Positions 63,401 through 64,000 of a stretch of 64,000 nt of DNA are shown here, piece after piece. Both the position numbers and the translations under genes were made by a program. Every line of letters starts with the position of its first letter. Position 1 is the first letter of the stretch. Below the pieces are notes generated by a model, which was not told the DNA's origin, ran no database searches, and worked only from the letters and a program-made list of their open reading frames with translations. The stretch comes from Minicystis rosea (GTDB lineage Bacteria > Myxococcota_A > Polyangia > Polyangiales > Polyangiaceae), in the NCBI GenBank assembly GCA_001931535.1, contig CP016211.1:5067573-5131572 (forward strand). The letters are read 5' to 3'.

Positions 63401-64000
63401 CGCGCGCCGAGCCACGCATAGACGACGGGGAGCACCAGCAGCGTGAGCACCGTCGCCGTCACGAGACCGCCGATGACCACCGTGGCGAGCGGCCGCTGCA
63501 CCTCGCTCCCGGGCTCGCGCGACAGCGCCATCGGGATGAAGCCCAGCGACGCAACGAGCGCGGTCATGAGCACCGGACGGAGCCGCAGCTCGGCGGCCTC
63601 GCGGATGGCGTCGACATGACTTCGGCCCTGCTCTTCGAGCTGTCGCGTGAACGAGATGAGGACGAGGCCATTGAGCACGGCGACCCCGAACAGCGCGATG
63701 AAGCCGACACCGGCGGAGATGGAGAACGGAATGCTCCGCAACCACAGCGCGACGACGCCTCCGACAATCGCGAACGGGATGTTGAGGAAGATGAGCGCCG
63801 CCGGACGCGGCGAGCGGAACGCCATCCACAACAGGAACACGATGAGCGCGAGCGCCAGCGGGACCACGACGAGGAGGCGATCACGTGCCTCGGCGAAATG
63901 CTCGAACTGCCCGCCCCACTCGAGCCGATAGCCTGTCGGGAGCGTGACCGCCTTGGCAGCGGCCGCCTGGGCATCCGCGACGACGGACACGAGATCGCGC
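63340..64000 (-). CDS. czcA: CzcA/CusA-type heavy-metal RND efflux pump, C-terminal part
   Basis: The last ~220 residues of a pump that continues past the right edge. YRLEWGGQFEHFAEARDRLL, IVFLLWMAFRSPRPAALIFL, FAIVGGVVALWLRSIPFSIS, GVGFIALFGVAVLNGLVLIS and LRPVLMTALVASLGFIPMAL are the conserved HAE1/HME membrane segments, with VTATVLTLLVLPVVYAWLGA the last helix. HME-type RND pumps export Zn, Co, Cd, Cu or Ag across both membranes. The C-terminal tail (CAPCAP) is short. Confidence 0.9.
   Translation of the reverse strand, partial: RDLVSVVADAQAAAAKAVTLPTGYRLEWGGQFEHFAEARDRLLVVVPLALALIVFLLWMAFRSPRPAALIFLNIPFAIVGGVVALWLRSIPFSISAGVGFIALFGVAVLNGLVLISFTRQLEEQGRSHVDAIREAAELRLRPVLMTALVASLGFIPMALSREPGSEVQRPLATVVIGGLVTATVLTLLVLPVVYAWLGARQNGCAPCAPTTTSSARKAA

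Overview
The window is high-GC DNA that reads like a large-genome myxobacterium, most likely Polyangiales/Sorangiineae (inference). The grounds are many lipoproteins with Gly/Ser/Thr-rich linkers after the lipobox, eukaryote-like Ser/Thr kinases with TPR tails, ECF sigma factors, and many secreted carbohydrate-active proteins with beta-trefoil lectin modules. I found no rRNA, tRNA or CRISPR array.

Region 1 (1-9.9 kb): an ECF sigma/FecR regulator pair, two small lipoproteins, two 3'-end remnants of the same IS630-type transposase flanking a membrane protein with two zinc ribbons, an unrecognised gene with a five-unit hairpin-bearing tandem repeat upstream, and a divergent DoxX/AraC pair.

Region 2 (9.9-33.0 kb) is the unusual part. 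A ~185-225 bp repeat occurs eight times, always in the same orientation, with sharp ends (CGGATAGCC on the left, CAGGGTG(G) on the right) and a 38-bp tail module present once or twice. At most copies one or both flanks are truncated genes, and the two sides do not belong to the same gene: a short-chain dehydrogenase C-terminus, a signal-peptide start cut after ten codons, an N-formylglutamate amidohydrolase lacking its N-terminus, a lipoprotein lacking its C-terminus, a mannanase-like GH5 remnant and others. The copies therefore sit on rearrangement junctions rather than being simple insertions. Between them lie intact gene blocks: a Ser/Thr kinase overlapping an ECF sigma factor, a PHP hydrolase, a 907-aa lectin/beta-helix lipoprotein, a GH5 endoglucanase, a lectin-thaumatin lipoprotein, a TetR/SDR pair with a clear palindromic operator, and a metalloprotease.

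Region 3 (33-51 kb): secreted lipoproteins (FG-GAP propeller, GH16 glucanase, others), a CHASE-type histidine kinase, a four-gene minus-strand operon (phospholipid methyltransferase, DedA, response regulator, histidine kinase) and a large NB-ARC/TPR regulator.

Region 4 (51.8-64 kb) is a metal-homeostasis locus. Two nearly identical heavy-metal P1B-ATPase genes, each overlapping a small His-tailed membrane protein gene, face each other as an inverted duplication around a ZIP-permease fusion. Beyond it come a ZnuACB-type ABC importer with 4-base gene overlaps, an outer-membrane channel-like protein, and the 3' end of a CzcA/CusA-type RND efflux pump running off the right edge. Uptake and export of zinc-like metals appear to be grouped here.

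Four otherwise good genes are broken by what looks like one missing G in a G run, so base-level sequence error should be considered when reading the pseudogene calls.
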